Notes under the pieces: generated by a model
What the model saw: only the letters and a program-made list of their open reading frames with translations
What the model was told of the DNA's origin: nothing
The model's database searches: none
In this document: positions 50,898 to 59,380 of the stretch, piece after piece
Layout of the letters: each line of letters begins with the position of its first letter
How positions within the stretch are numbered: position 1 is the first letter of the stretch
Made by a program: the position numbers and the translations under genes
NCBI RefSeq assembly: GCF_030814215.1
Contig: NZ_JAUSUT010000001.1
Span: forward strand, 1,178,001 to 1,242,000
Source: Amycolatopsis thermophila
Lineage (GTDB): Bacteria; Actinomycetota; Actinomycetes; Mycobacteriales; Pseudonocardiaceae
Reading direction: 5' to 3'
DNA length: 64,000 bases

Positions 50898-52262
50898 TCA
50901 GACCCGCGCGCCGGCCAGCGCCAGCCCGCGCTCGCTCACCGGGGCGTCCGACTTGCGGAGGTAGACCGCCCAGGTGAGCGCGAAGCACACCCCGTAGAAG
51001 ACGAGGAACCCGGCGAACGCCGGCACCCCGCTCTTGGTGTCCAGGAACGACTGGCGGAACGCCAGGTTGATGAACAGGCCGCCGAGCGCTCCGATCGCGC
51101 CGGCCAGTCCGATCAGCGCACCGGACCGCTTGCGGGCCTTGAGCAGTTCGGCCGTCTCGTCGGCGCCGGCCGCGATCGCCGCCTTCGCCTTGGTGCGGAA
51201 GATGGCCGGGATGCTCTTGTAGGTGGAGCCGTTGCCAACGCCGGTCAGCACGAACAGCACGATGAACGCGGTGGTGAACAGCGCCAGCGACCGCGTGTTC
51301 GACGCGATGATCAGGATCGCGGTCATCACCGCCATGCCGACGAACGTCCAGAACGTGACCCGGGAGCCGCCCAGCTTGTCCGCGATCCGCCCACCGACCG
51401 GGCGGGCCAGCGACCCGAGGAGCGGGCCGAGGAAGGTCACCGCGGCGGCCTGCAGCGGGGTGCGGCCGAACTGGTTCTGCAGCACCAGGCCGAAGGCGAA
51501 GCTGTAGCCGATGAACGAGCCGAAGGTGCCGATGTAGAGGAACGACATGAGCCAGGTGTGGGCGTCGCCGACGACCTCGCGCATCGCCTTCTGGTCGCGC
51601 CGCACGGAGGCGATGTTGTCCATGAACAGCGCCGAGCACACCGCGGCGACCACGATCAGCGGGATGTAGATGTAGAGGATGATCCGCGGCGCGCCGGTGC
51701 CCGCCGTCGCGATGATCAGCAGGCCGACCAGCTGGATCACGGCCACCCCGAGGTTGCCGCCGCCCGCGTTGAGCCCCAGCGCCACGCCCTTGGCCTTCTC
51801 CGGGAAGAAGGTGTTGATGTTGGTCATCGAGGAGGCGAAGTTGCCGCCGCCGACGCCACCGAGAGCCGCGACGACCAGGAACACCCACAGCGGGGTGCCC
51901 GGCTCCATCACGATCGCCGCGCCGACGCTGGGGATCAGCAGCAGCGAGGCGCTGACGATCGTCCAGTTGCGACCGCCGAACTTCGCCACCGCCCAGCTGT
52001 AGGGCAGCCGCGCGATCGCGCCGATCAGGGTCGGCGTCGAGGTCAGCAGGAACTTGTCCGCGGCCGAGAACCCGTACTGCGGCCCCATGAACAGGACCAT
52101 GACCGACCACAGTGTCCAGACGGAGAACCCGATGTGCTCGGAGAAGATCGAGAACCACAGGTTGCGGTTGGCGATCTTCCTGCCGCCTGCCTCCCAGAAC
52201 GATTCGTTCTCCGGATCCCAGTGCTCGATCCAGCGCTTGCGCGCGGTGGTGGTCGTCGTCAT
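50898..52262 (-). CDS. nasK: nitrate/nitrite transporter, NarK-type MFS
   Basis: Major facilitator of 454 residues with 12 predicted helices. The nitrate signature regions are present as ALGGVGGGNFASSMTNINTFFPEKAKGVALGLNAGGGNLGVA in the first half (around helix 5) and GVGNGSTYKSIPAIF in the second; the substrate-binding Arg is probably in IARLPYSWAVAKFGGRNW. It imports nitrate for the reductases encoded around it. The start is ATG at 52262, 10 bases after the flavoprotein stop. The symbol follows the nasACKBDEF naming that I recall for A. mediterranei. Confidence 0.92.
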   Translation of the reverse strand: MTTTTTARKRWIEHWDPENESFWEAGGRKIANRNLWFSIFSEHIGFSVWTLWSVMVLFMGPQYGFSAADKFLLTSTPTLIGAIARLPYSWAVAKFGGRNWTIVSASLLLIPSVGAAIVMEPGTPLWVFLVVAALGGVGGGNFASSMTNINTFFPEKAKGVALGLNAGGGNLGVAVIQLVGLLIIATAGTGAPRIILYIYIPLIVVAAVCSALFMDNIASVRRDQKAMREVVGDAHTWLMSFLYIGTFGSFIGYSFAFGLVLQNQFGRTPLQAAAVTFLGPLLGSLARPVGGRIADKLGGSRVTFWTFVGMAVMTAILIIASNTRSLALFTTAFIVLFVLTGVGNGSTYKSIPAIFRTKAKAAIAAGADETAELLKARKRSGALIGLAGAIGALGGLFINLAFRQSFLDTKSGVPAFAGFLVFYGVCFALTWAVYLRKSDAPVSERGLALAGARV

Positions 52263-52272
52263 GTGCACACTC

Positions 52273-53715
52273 CTAAGCGGTCGTCGCGAGCCAGTCGGCG
52301 ATGCCGCACACGGCGTCACGGCAGCTGCCACATCCGGTCGTCGCTCTGGTCACGGAGGCGAGGCCGGTGACGTCGGTGGCCCCGGCGCGGAACGCCTCGA
52401 CCAGCCGGCCCTTCGTCACCGAGTTGCACCGGCAGACGACGGCGGCCGCCGGGAGGTCGGCGGGGCTCGACGCGACGGTCGCCCCCGCGGGCAACGCGCG
52501 TCCCAGCAGGACGGCGAGCCGGTCTTCGGGAACCGGGACACCCCGGTCGAACAGGTGCGTGATGGTCGCGGCGGCATCCGGCGCACCCAGCAGGATCGCG
52601 CCGGTCACCCGCTCCTCGCGCACCACGAGCTTGGCGTAGCGGCCGCGGGTCGCGTCGGTCAGGCACACGACCTCGGCGTCGGTGTCACCGGCGTCGGCGT
52701 GGACGTCGCCGAGCGCGGTGAGGTCGATGCCGCGGGCCTTGAGCTTGGTGATGACCCGCGTGCCGCGGTAGCGCGCCGCCACGTCGGTGCCGGTCAGCAG
52801 GTCCGCCAGCACCCGGGCCTGCTGCCAGGCCGGTTCGACCAGCCCGGAGACGGTGCCGGGGTGCTGGGCGCAGTCGCCGATCGCGTGGATGCGGCCGTCG
52901 CTGGTGCGCAGCGCGTCGTCGACCACGATGCCGCGGTCGACCGCCAGGCCGGCCTCGACGGCCGGCGTCGTCTCGCTCCGCACCCCGGTGCTGACGACCA
53001 CGAGGTCGGCGTGGACCTTGCTGCCGTCGTCGAGCTTGAGGCCGTCGCCGGGCAGGTAGCGGGCGGCGCCGGCGCCGAGCTTGAAATCGATGCCCAACTC
53101 GCCCAGCGCGCGGGCGAGCACCCGTCCGGCACCGGCGTCGAGCTGGCGTTCCATCACGTGGCCGACCGGGTGCACGACCGTGACCAGGTTGCCGCGGCCG
53201 GCCAGCCCGCGCGCCGCCTCCAGGCCGAGCAGGCCGCCGCCGAGCACCGCGACCGGCGCCCCGGCCTTGGCCGCGTCCAGGATCCGGTCGCAGTCGTCGA
53301 GCGTGCGGAAGGTGACCACACCCGGCGCCGGGGTGCCGTCGTCGAGGGTCAGACCTTCGATCGGCGGCAGCCACGGGCGGCTGCCGGTGGCCAGCACCAG
53401 CGCGTCGTAGTCCACAGTGGAACCGTCGGTCGTCCGGACGCGGCGCGCCGCGCGGTCGATGTGCTCGGCCTTGACGCCCGTGCGCAGGTCGATGTTGTGC
53501 CGCGCGGCCCAGTCCGCGTCGTGCAGCCGGACCATCTCCGGCCGCATGGTGCCGGCGACGACGGCGGAGAGCAGGACCCGGTTGTACGCGGCGTGCGGCT
53601 CCTCGCCGATGACGGTCAGCGTGACGCGGGTGCCTTCGGGGTCGCGGGCCCGGATCTCGTCGGCGAGCCGGGCCCCGGCCATGCCGTAGCCGAGCACCAC
53701 CACCTTGCGGGTCAT
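52273..53715 (-). CDS. nasC: FAD/NAD(P)-dependent oxidoreductase with BFD domain (nitrate reductase electron transfer)
   Basis: Flavoprotein of 480 residues: an FAD-binding start KVVVLGYGMAGARLADEI, NAD(P)H-binding VAVLGGGLLGLEAARGL, a second FAD motif HAIGDCAQH, and a C-terminal BFD-like [2Fe-2S] domain with CRCN and CGSCRDAVCG. It resembles the N-terminal part of NirB and electron-donating subunits of assimilatory nitrate reductase (NasB in Bacillus). Placed between nitrate reductase and transporter, it most likely passes NAD(P)H electrons to the molybdenum subunit. ATG overlaps the upstream stop by 4 bases. Symbol by analogy with A. mediterranei. Confidence 0.85.
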   Translation of the reverse strand: MTRKVVVLGYGMAGARLADEIRARDPEGTRVTLTVIGEEPHAAYNRVLLSAVVAGTMRPEMVRLHDADWAARHNIDLRTGVKAEHIDRAARRVRTTDGSTVDYDALVLATGSRPWLPPIEGLTLDDGTPAPGVVTFRTLDDCDRILDAAKAGAPVAVLGGGLLGLEAARGLAGRGNLVTVVHPVGHVMERQLDAGAGRVLARALGELGIDFKLGAGAARYLPGDGLKLDDGSKVHADLVVVSTGVRSETTPAVEAGLAVDRGIVVDDALRTSDGRIHAIGDCAQHPGTVSGLVEPAWQQARVLADLLTGTDVAARYRGTRVITKLKARGIDLTALGDVHADAGDTDAEVVCLTDATRGRYAKLVVREERVTGAILLGAPDAAATITHLFDRGVPVPEDRLAVLLGRALPAGATVASSPADLPAAAVVCRCNSVTKGRLVEAFRAGATDVTGLASVTRATTGCGSCRDAVCGIADWLATTA

Positions 53716-55793
53716 TCCGCACCGTCCTTCGGGGTCAGGCGAACCGCGCACACCTTGAACTCGGGCATGCGGCTCGTCGGGTCCAGGGCCGGGTTGGTCA
53801 GCAGGTTCGCCCGCTGCGCACCGGGGAAGTGGAAGGGCAGGAACACCGTGTCCGGGCGCATGGAGGCGAGGCAGCGCACCCGCGCCGTGGTCTCCCCGCG
53901 CCGGGAGACGACGCGCGCCCAGTCACCGTCGGCGAGGCCGTGCCGGGCGGCGGTGTCCGGGTGCACCTCGACGTAGGCCTCTGCGACCACGGCGTTCAGC
54001 TCGGCGACCAGCCGGGTCTGGGCGCCCGACTGGTAGTGCTGCAGCACCCGTCCGGTGGTGGCTATCAGCGGGAACTCGTCGTCGGTGGGCTCGGCCGGGC
54101 CGCGGTGCTCGACCGGCACGAACCGGGCGCGCCCGTCGGCGTGGGCGAAGGAGTCCAGGAACACGCGCGGCGTGCCGGCGTGCCCGGTGCCCGGCACCGG
54201 CCAGTACAGCGCCTCGCCGGCGTGCAGGCGGTCGTAGGTGATGCCGGAGTAGTCCGCGAGCCCGCCCCGCGAGGCCTCGCGGAGCTCGGCGAAGACGGTC
54301 TCGGCGTCGGTGGGGAAGCGTTCCGCGGGCTGACCCAGGCGCTGCGCGAGTCCACTGAGGACTTCCAGGTCGCTGCGCACCCCGGACGGCGGGTCGAGCG
54401 CGCGCTGCCGCAGCAGGACCCGGCCCTCGAGGTTGGTCATCGTCCCGCTCTCCTCGGCCCACTGCGTGACCGGGAGGACGACGTCGGCCATCGCGGCGGT
54501 CTCCGACAGCACGAAGTCCGCAACCACGAGGAGGTCCAGGCTGCCCAGGCGCTCCGCGACGTGCGCCGACCGCGGGGCCGACACCACGACGTTGCTGCCG
54601 AAGACGAGCATCGCCCTGGGGCCGGTCTCGGTGCCGAGCGCGTCGAGCAGCTCGTAGGCGGACCGGCCCGGGCCGGGCAGCGAAGCCGGGTCCACGCCCC
54701 ACACCCCGGCGACGTGCTCGCGGGCCGCCGGGTCGTCGATCTTGCGGTAGCCGGGCAGCTGGTCGGCCTTCTGACCGTGCTCGCGGCCGCCCTGGCCGTT
54801 GCCCTGACCGGTGAGGCAGCCGTAGCCGGAGCCCGCGCGGCCGGGCAGGCCGAGCGCGAGCGCGAGGTTGATCCACGCGCTGACGGTGTCCGACCCGCTC
54901 GCGTGCTGCTCGGTGCCCCGTGCGGTGAGGATGTAGGCGTTGCGTGCGCCGGCCAGCAGGGCGGCCACACGCCGCTGGTCCGCGGCCGCGACGCCGGTGA
55001 TCCGCTCGACGCGCTCCGGCCACCAGCGGGCCGCGATCTGCCACACCGCCTCGAAACCGCGGGTGCGCTCGTCCACATAGGACCGGTCGAGGCGGCCGTC
55101 GGCGACGAGCGCGTGCAGGATGCCCAGCGCCAGCGCGAGATCGGTGCCCGGCGCGGGCGCGAGGTGCAGGCTCGCCTGCCCGGCGGTCGGGGTTCGGCGC
55201 GGGTCCACCACGATCAGCCCGCCGGCGTCGATCGCCTTGCGCAGGTGCTGCATGAACGGCGGCATCGTCTCGGCCGGGTTCGACCCGACCAGCAGGACCG
55301 CGTCGGCCTCACCGATGTCGGTCAGCGGGAACGGCAGGCCGCGGTCGAGGCCGAACGCCCTGGTGCCGGCCGCCGCCGCGGACGACATGCAGAACCGTCC
55401 GTTGTAGTCGACCTGCGAAGTGCGCAGCGCGACCCGCGCGAACTTGCCCAGCAGGTAGCTCTTCTCGTTGGTCAGGCCACCGCCGCCGAAGAGCGCGACG
55501 CCGTCGCGGCCGTGTTCGGCCTGCACCTCGGTGATCCGGCGCGCGACGAGGTCGAGCGCGTCGTCCCAGGTCGCGGGCACCAGGTCGCTGTCCACCCGGA
55601 CCAGCGGCGTGGTCAGCCGCGCCGGGGTGGTGAGCAGGCTGCCCGAGGTCCAGCCCTTCTGGCACAGGCCGCCGCCGTTGGTGGGGAACTCGCGGGGTGC
55701 GACAGCGGTGCCGGACAGGCTCATCCCGCACTGCAGGGCGCAGTAGGGGCAGTGGGTGGCCACCGCGGCCCGGGGTTCTGCCGTGAGCGTCAC
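53712..55793 (-). CDS. nasA: assimilatory nitrate reductase, molybdopterin catalytic subunit
   Basis: Molybdenum enzyme of 693 residues that reduces nitrate to nitrite in the cytoplasm. The N-terminal 4Fe-4S site has Cys15, Cys18, Cys22 (CPYCALQC) and Cys44 (LCQKGW). Mo-bis-MGD motifs follow: NGRFCMSSAAAAGTRAFG with the likely Mo-ligand Cys, GSNPAETMPPFMQHL, VVDPRRT, and GCLTGQGNGQGGREHGQKADQLPG. The C-terminal MopB domain has TGRVLQHYQSGAQTR. There is no twin-arginine signal, consistent with an assimilatory enzyme. The start is the GTG at 55793, 5 bases from AGGAGG; the GTG at 55799 lies within that site. Confidence 0.93.
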   Translation of the reverse strand: MTLTAEPRAAVATHCPYCALQCGMSLSGTAVAPREFPTNGGGLCQKGWTSGSLLTTPARLTTPLVRVDSDLVPATWDDALDLVARRITEVQAEHGRDGVALFGGGGLTNEKSYLLGKFARVALRTSQVDYNGRFCMSSAAAAGTRAFGLDRGLPFPLTDIGEADAVLLVGSNPAETMPPFMQHLRKAIDAGGLIVVDPRRTPTAGQASLHLAPAPGTDLALALGILHALVADGRLDRSYVDERTRGFEAVWQIAARWWPERVERITGVAAADQRRVAALLAGARNAYILTARGTEQHASGSDTVSAWINLALALGLPGRAGSGYGCLTGQGNGQGGREHGQKADQLPGYRKIDDPAAREHVAGVWGVDPASLPGPGRSAYELLDALGTETGPRAMLVFGSNVVVSAPRSAHVAERLGSLDLLVVADFVLSETAAMADVVLPVTQWAEESGTMTNLEGRVLLRQRALDPPSGVRSDLEVLSGLAQRLGQPAERFPTDAETVFAELREASRGGLADYSGITYDRLHAGEALYWPVPGTGHAGTPRVFLDSFAHADGRARFVPVEHRGPAEPTDDEFPLIATTGRVLQHYQSGAQTRLVAELNAVVAEAYVEVHPDTAARHGLADGDWARVVSRRGETTARVRCLASMRPDTVFLPFHFPGAQRANLLTNPALDPTSRMPEFKVCAVRLTPKDGAE

Positions 55794-55856
55794 GCGCACC
55801 TCCTTCCGTCGTGGTGATGACGGTAGGAACGGCGTGTTACCTGGAAACTCCCGAAT

Positions 55857-55872
55857 GTTTCAGGCGTTTGAC
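55857..55872 (-). promoter_or_regulatory. candidate GlnR-type half site upstream of the nitrate operon
   Basis: On the minus strand GTCAA-ACGCCT-GAAAC resembles one a/b pair of a GlnR box (GTnAC-N6-GAAAC), about 65 bases upstream of the nitrate reductase start. The expected second pair (GAGTT-N6-TAACA) is poor, so support is limited. GlnR controls nitrate assimilation genes in actinomycetes. Confidence 0.35.
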
Positions 55873-55917
55873 ATTGCTACGGCGTTTCCGGCGGTGCCCG
55901 GTGAGAAGTGACGCGGG

Positions 55918-56724
55918 CTACAGGATTTCGCTCACCGCGGCCGCCGCGGCGCGCAGACCGTCCAGCGAAGCGGCCGTGGCGCGCGGGCTGAGCGCGTTGC
56001 CCGCCAAGCGGAACAGCACGGCGCGCAACAGCAGCTGGGGCCATTCCGGCAGGTGGGCCCAGCGCTCGAGGAACTCGGGCGCGGCGTCCCCCCACGCGAC
56101 CGCGTCCACGGCGGCAACCGCGGCGCCCCACTCGGCGGGCCGGTGGAACGGGTCGAAGTCGACGATGCCCGGCGGCGCGTCCCCGTCGAACAGCACAGCG
56201 CCGAACAGGTCACCGGGCACCACCTGGTCCGGCAGGTCCACGGGTCTTCGCGCGACCGCGAGCACCTCGAACCAGCGGCCGCCCTTGGCCTCGTCCACGG
56301 GCACGTCGGCCTCGCCCCACGCGACCCGGTCGGCGATCGCGTCGGGATCGGTACGGGCGCCGAGGAACGGGGGCCGGGGCAGGCCGGACAGGGCGTGCGC
56401 GAGCTTGAGGGCCGCGAGCATGATCTCGTCGTGCCGGTGCTGGGGCGCGCCCGTGAGGAAGTGGCGCGCGGACCAGCCGGCGACGATCCACCGGCCGTCC
56501 CTGGCCCTGATCGGACGGGCGATGCGCAGGTCCGGCACGTCCAGTGCGTGGAGGGTCTGCGCGAGCCAGAGGGCCTTCGGACGATCCTCGACCGGGGTGA
56601 GCACCGTGTCACGGCAGCGGTGGGCGCGGCCGCCCGGGAGGGGTTCGGGCGTGGTGCCGCTGAGCCCGAACGCCATCAGCACGGCGCCCGGTGGGGGCTG
56701 GCGTGCTCTCGGACCGGCGGACAC
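55918..56724 (-). CDS. TIGR02569 family protein
   Basis: Protein of 268 residues of an actinobacterial family with a degenerate phosphotransferase-like fold; Rv3205c is the mycobacterial member by gene order, one step from moeZ. Visible marks: GGRAHRCRDTVLTPVEDRPKALWLAQTL, then VVPGDLFGAVLFDGDAPPGIVDFDPFHRP, which occupies the place of the kinase catalytic loop (GDLFG) and metal-binding DFD. Function unknown; the HxD-type catalytic loop of true APH kinases is modified. Start GTG at 56724. Confidence 0.8.
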   Translation of the reverse strand: MSAGPRARQPPPGAVLMAFGLSGTTPEPLPGGRAHRCRDTVLTPVEDRPKALWLAQTLHALDVPDLRIARPIRARDGRWIVAGWSARHFLTGAPQHRHDEIMLAALKLAHALSGLPRPPFLGARTDPDAIADRVAWGEADVPVDEAKGGRWFEVLAVARRPVDLPDQVVPGDLFGAVLFDGDAPPGIVDFDPFHRPAEWGAAVAAVDAVAWGDAAPEFLERWAHLPEWPQLLLRAVLFRLAGNALSPRATAASLDGLRAAAAAVSEIL

Positions 56725-56764
56725 GCGCCGAGATTACCCCGCCGGGACGACGTTTTCGGCGCGG

Positions 56765-57198
56765 TCAGGCCTCCGGCTCGGCGGCCGGGAAGAGGATCGG
56801 ACTGAGCAGGTAGCGGGAGCGTTCGCCGGTGGCGTCGTTGGTCAGGTGAGGCGTGATCGCCTGGCGGAGGCCGGCGATCAGGTGGTCCCGTTCCGCCTCG
56901 CTCAGCCAGAGCGCGTGCTGCCGGAAGCCGACCTGGTCGCGCACCGGGTCCGGGTCGTGGTCGAGGTAGGCGCCGAACTCGGCGACCAGGGTGGCGACGG
57001 CGGCGGCGAACGCCTTCCGGTAATCCTCGGTGCCGAGGTCGGCGGGGTCGATGACCGCCTGGTCCCGCCGCAGCCGGTAGCGCCGCTCGACCGCCCCCCG
57101 GACGCGCCGCTCCCCCGCCGTTTCGAGGACGCCGGCGCCGGCGAGCACGTCGACGTGCCGGTAGACGGTGGCCTTCAAGACGCCGGGCAGCCGCTCGC
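56765..57198 (-). pseudogene. winged-helix regulator, apparently 5'-truncated
   Basis: About 144 residues of a helix-turn-helix regulator are recognisable: LPGVLKATVYRHVDVLAGAGVLE (recognition helix, at about 57.15 kb), ERRVRGAVERRYRLRRD, and a helical C-terminal domain with FAAAVATLVAEFGAYLDHDPDPV and ALWLSEAERDHLIAGLRQA. The usual first 25 or so residues with helices 1 and 2 of the DNA-binding domain are missing, and no good start codon exists near 57198; the nearest in-frame GTG lies inside the divergent hydrolase gene. It may be broken, or use an overlapping start at about 57.25 kb. Confidence 0.55.
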
Positions 57199-57202
57199 GT
57201 GG

Positions 57203-58057
57203 ATGTGGGAACCCCCGGACTACGCGGTCCCGGAGTCGTTCGTCGAACACGAGGTGGCCGGCACGCTGACGCTGCCCGTGGCGTCCGGCCCGCGGCCCGG
57301 CGTGGTGCTGCTCGCCGGTGGCGGGCCGGTGGACCGGGACGAGACGAGCGGCCCGAACAAGCCGCTGAAGGACCTGGCGTGGGGCCTGGCGAGCCGGGGC
57401 GTGGCCGTGGTCCGGTTCGACAAGCGGTCCGGCGGGGTGACGATGGCCGAGGAGTACGTGCCGGACTCCGTCGCCGCGGTGCGCCTGGTCGCCACCGAGT
57501 CCGATCGGGTGTTCCTGGTGGGGCACAGCATGGGCGGCAAGGCGGCGCCCCGGGTCGCCGCGTCCGAGCCGCCCGTCGCGGGGCTGGTGATCCTGGCCGG
57601 CGATACGCAGCCGATGCACGAGGCCGCGGTGCGGGTCGCGCGGCACCTCCGGTCGATCGGCGCCGTGCCGGCCGAGCTGGTCGACGCGATCACCCGGCAG
57701 GCGGCGGCCGTGAGCCAGCTGACCCCGTCGGCCCCGGCCGAGGACCTGCTGTTCGGGTTCCCCGCGTCGTACTGGCTGGACCTGCGCGACTACGACCCCG
57801 TCGCCACGGCCGCCGCCGTGGACCGTCCGATCCTCATCCTGCAGGGCGGCCGCGACTACCAGGTCACCGTCGCCGACGACCTCGCCCGCTGGCGCGCCGG
57901 GCTCGCGGACCGCGACGACGTCACGATCCGGGTGCACGAGGCGGCCGACCACCTCTTCTTCCCCGGCACGCAACCCTCGACACCGGCCCAGTACGCCGAA
58001 CGGCAGCACGTGGACGCCGCGGTGATCGACGACATCGCGAGCTGGATCCAGCGATGA
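57203..58057 (+). CDS. alpha/beta hydrolase (serine esterase/peptidase type)
   Basis: Hydrolase of 284 residues: oxyanion region VVLLAGGGPVDRDETSGPNKPLKDLAWGLA, nucleophile Ser in GHSMGGKA, acid Asp in LQGGRDYQV and catalytic His in EAADHLFFPG. It resembles dienelactone-hydrolase-like esterases. The N-terminus is short: the conserved EVAGTLTLP begins about residue 18, and relatives often carry an extra domain before it. No ribosome-binding site is seen before ATG 57203. With the neighbouring truncated regulator this suggests a rearranged divergent region. Confidence 0.8.
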   Translation: MWEPPDYAVPESFVEHEVAGTLTLPVASGPRPGVVLLAGGGPVDRDETSGPNKPLKDLAWGLASRGVAVVRFDKRSGGVTMAEEYVPDSVAAVRLVATESDRVFLVGHSMGGKAAPRVAASEPPVAGLVILAGDTQPMHEAAVRVARHLRSIGAVPAELVDAITRQAAAVSQLTPSAPAEDLLFGFPASYWLDLRDYDPVATAAAVDRPILILQGGRDYQVTVADDLARWRAGLADRDDVTIRVHEAADHLFFPGTQPSTPAQYAERQHVDAAVIDDIASWIQR

Positions 58058-58060
58058 GAA

Positions 58061-58090
58061 AGGCCCGCCGCGGCGAACCGCGGCGGGCCT
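58061..58090. terminator. bidirectional terminator hairpin
   Basis: Perfect 13-base arms AGGCCCGCCGCGG and CCGCGGCGGGCCT with a CGAA tetraloop, between the convergent hydrolase and moeZ genes, 3 bases after one stop codon. Confidence 0.85.
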
Positions 58091-58105
58091 GTCACCAGAG
58101 CCGGC

Positions 58106-59284
58106 TCAGTAGGTCGGCAGGCTCTTGTCGATCTGGTTGGCCCAGGCCAGCACGCCGCCACCGAGGTGGGTGGCGTCCTTGAACCCGGCCCGGTGCAGCG
58201 CCGCCAGCGCCTCCGCCGACCGCGCGCCCGACTTGCAGTGCAGCACGATCGGCTTGTCCTGCGGCAGCTCCGCCAGCGCCTCGCCGGAGAGGATGCGGTC
58301 CTTCGGGATCAGCTTGGCGCCCTTGATGTTCACGATCTCGTACTCGTGCGGCTCGCGGACGTCGATGAGCGCGAAGTCCTCACCCGCGTCGAACTTGGCC
58401 TTCAGCTCGGCCGGGGTGATGGTGCTGCCCGACGCCGCCTGCTGCGCCTCGTCCGACACGACACCGCAGAACGCCTCGTAGTCGATCAGCTCGGTGATCT
58501 TCGGCGTCTCCGGGTCCTTGCGGATCTTGACCTCGCGGTAGCGCATCTCCAGCGCGTCGTAGCTGATCAGGCGGCCGAGCAGCGGCTCACCGATACCGGT
58601 GATCAGCTTGATCGCCTCGGTCACCATGATCGAGCCGATCGAGGCGCACAGCACGCCCAGCACGCCGCCCTCGGCGCACGAGGGGACCATGCCCGGAGGC
58701 GGCGGCTCGGGGTAGAGGTCGCGGTAGTTCAGGCCCTGCCCGTTCGGCGCGTCCTCCCAGAACACGCTGACCTGGCCCTCGAACCGGAAGATCGAACCCC
58801 ACACGTACGGCTTGCCCAGCAGCACGGCGGCGTCGTTGACCAGGTACCGGGTCGCGAAGTTGTCGGTGCCGTCGAGGATCAGGTCGTACCCGCGGAACAC
58901 GTCCAGCGCGTTCGCGGTGGTCAGCTGCTCGGTGTGCAGGATGACGTCGACGAACGGGTTGATCTCGGCGATCGACTCCTTGGCCGAGACGGCCTTGGGC
59001 TTGCCGATGTCGGACTGACCGTGGATGACCTGGCGCTGCAGGTTCGACTCGTCGACGACGTCGAAGTCGATCACGCCGAGCGTGCCCACACCGGCGGCTG
59101 CGAGGTACAGCAGAGCGGGGCTGCCGAGGCCACCGGCACCGATGACCAGGACCTTCGCGTTCTTCAGCCGCTTCTGCCCGTCCATCCCGACATCCGGGAT
59201 GATCAGGTGCCGACTGTAGCGGGCCACCTCTTCCTTGGTGAGCTCGGCCGCCGGCTCCACGAGCGGCGGCAGTGTGCCTGCCAT
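58106..59284 (-). CDS. moeZ: adenylyltransferase/sulfurtransferase MoeZ
   Basis: E1-like enzyme of 392 residues that adenylates and thiolates the C-terminus of sulfur carrier proteins (MoaD2 for molybdopterin, CysO for cysteine). The MoeB/ThiF domain (about 15-265) has the ATP loop GAGGLGSP (49-56), Arg/Asp motifs DESNLQRQVIHG and DGTDNFATRYLVND, and Cys in SCAEGGVLG. The C-terminal rhodanese domain (about 290-392) has the active loop HCKSGARS with Cys350. ATG at 59284 follows GGAGG. It supports the molybdenum cofactor needed by the nitrate reductase at 54-56 kb. Equivalent to Rv3206c. Confidence 0.94.
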   Translation of the reverse strand: MAGTLPPLVEPAAELTKEEVARYSRHLIIPDVGMDGQKRLKNAKVLVIGAGGLGSPALLYLAAAGVGTLGVIDFDVVDESNLQRQVIHGQSDIGKPKAVSAKESIAEINPFVDVILHTEQLTTANALDVFRGYDLILDGTDNFATRYLVNDAAVLLGKPYVWGSIFRFEGQVSVFWEDAPNGQGLNYRDLYPEPPPPGMVPSCAEGGVLGVLCASIGSIMVTEAIKLITGIGEPLLGRLISYDALEMRYREVKIRKDPETPKITELIDYEAFCGVVSDEAQQAASGSTITPAELKAKFDAGEDFALIDVREPHEYEIVNIKGAKLIPKDRILSGEALAELPQDKPIVLHCKSGARSAEALAALHRAGFKDATHLGGGVLAWANQIDKSLPTY

Positions 59285-59380
59285 CGGTCCTCCAAATCGC
59301 GCGGCTGTCAGTGTCGCTTCCCCCAGTATCCACAACACGCAGCGCAACCGGACTCTTCCCGGCCTCCCACGATGTGGGAA

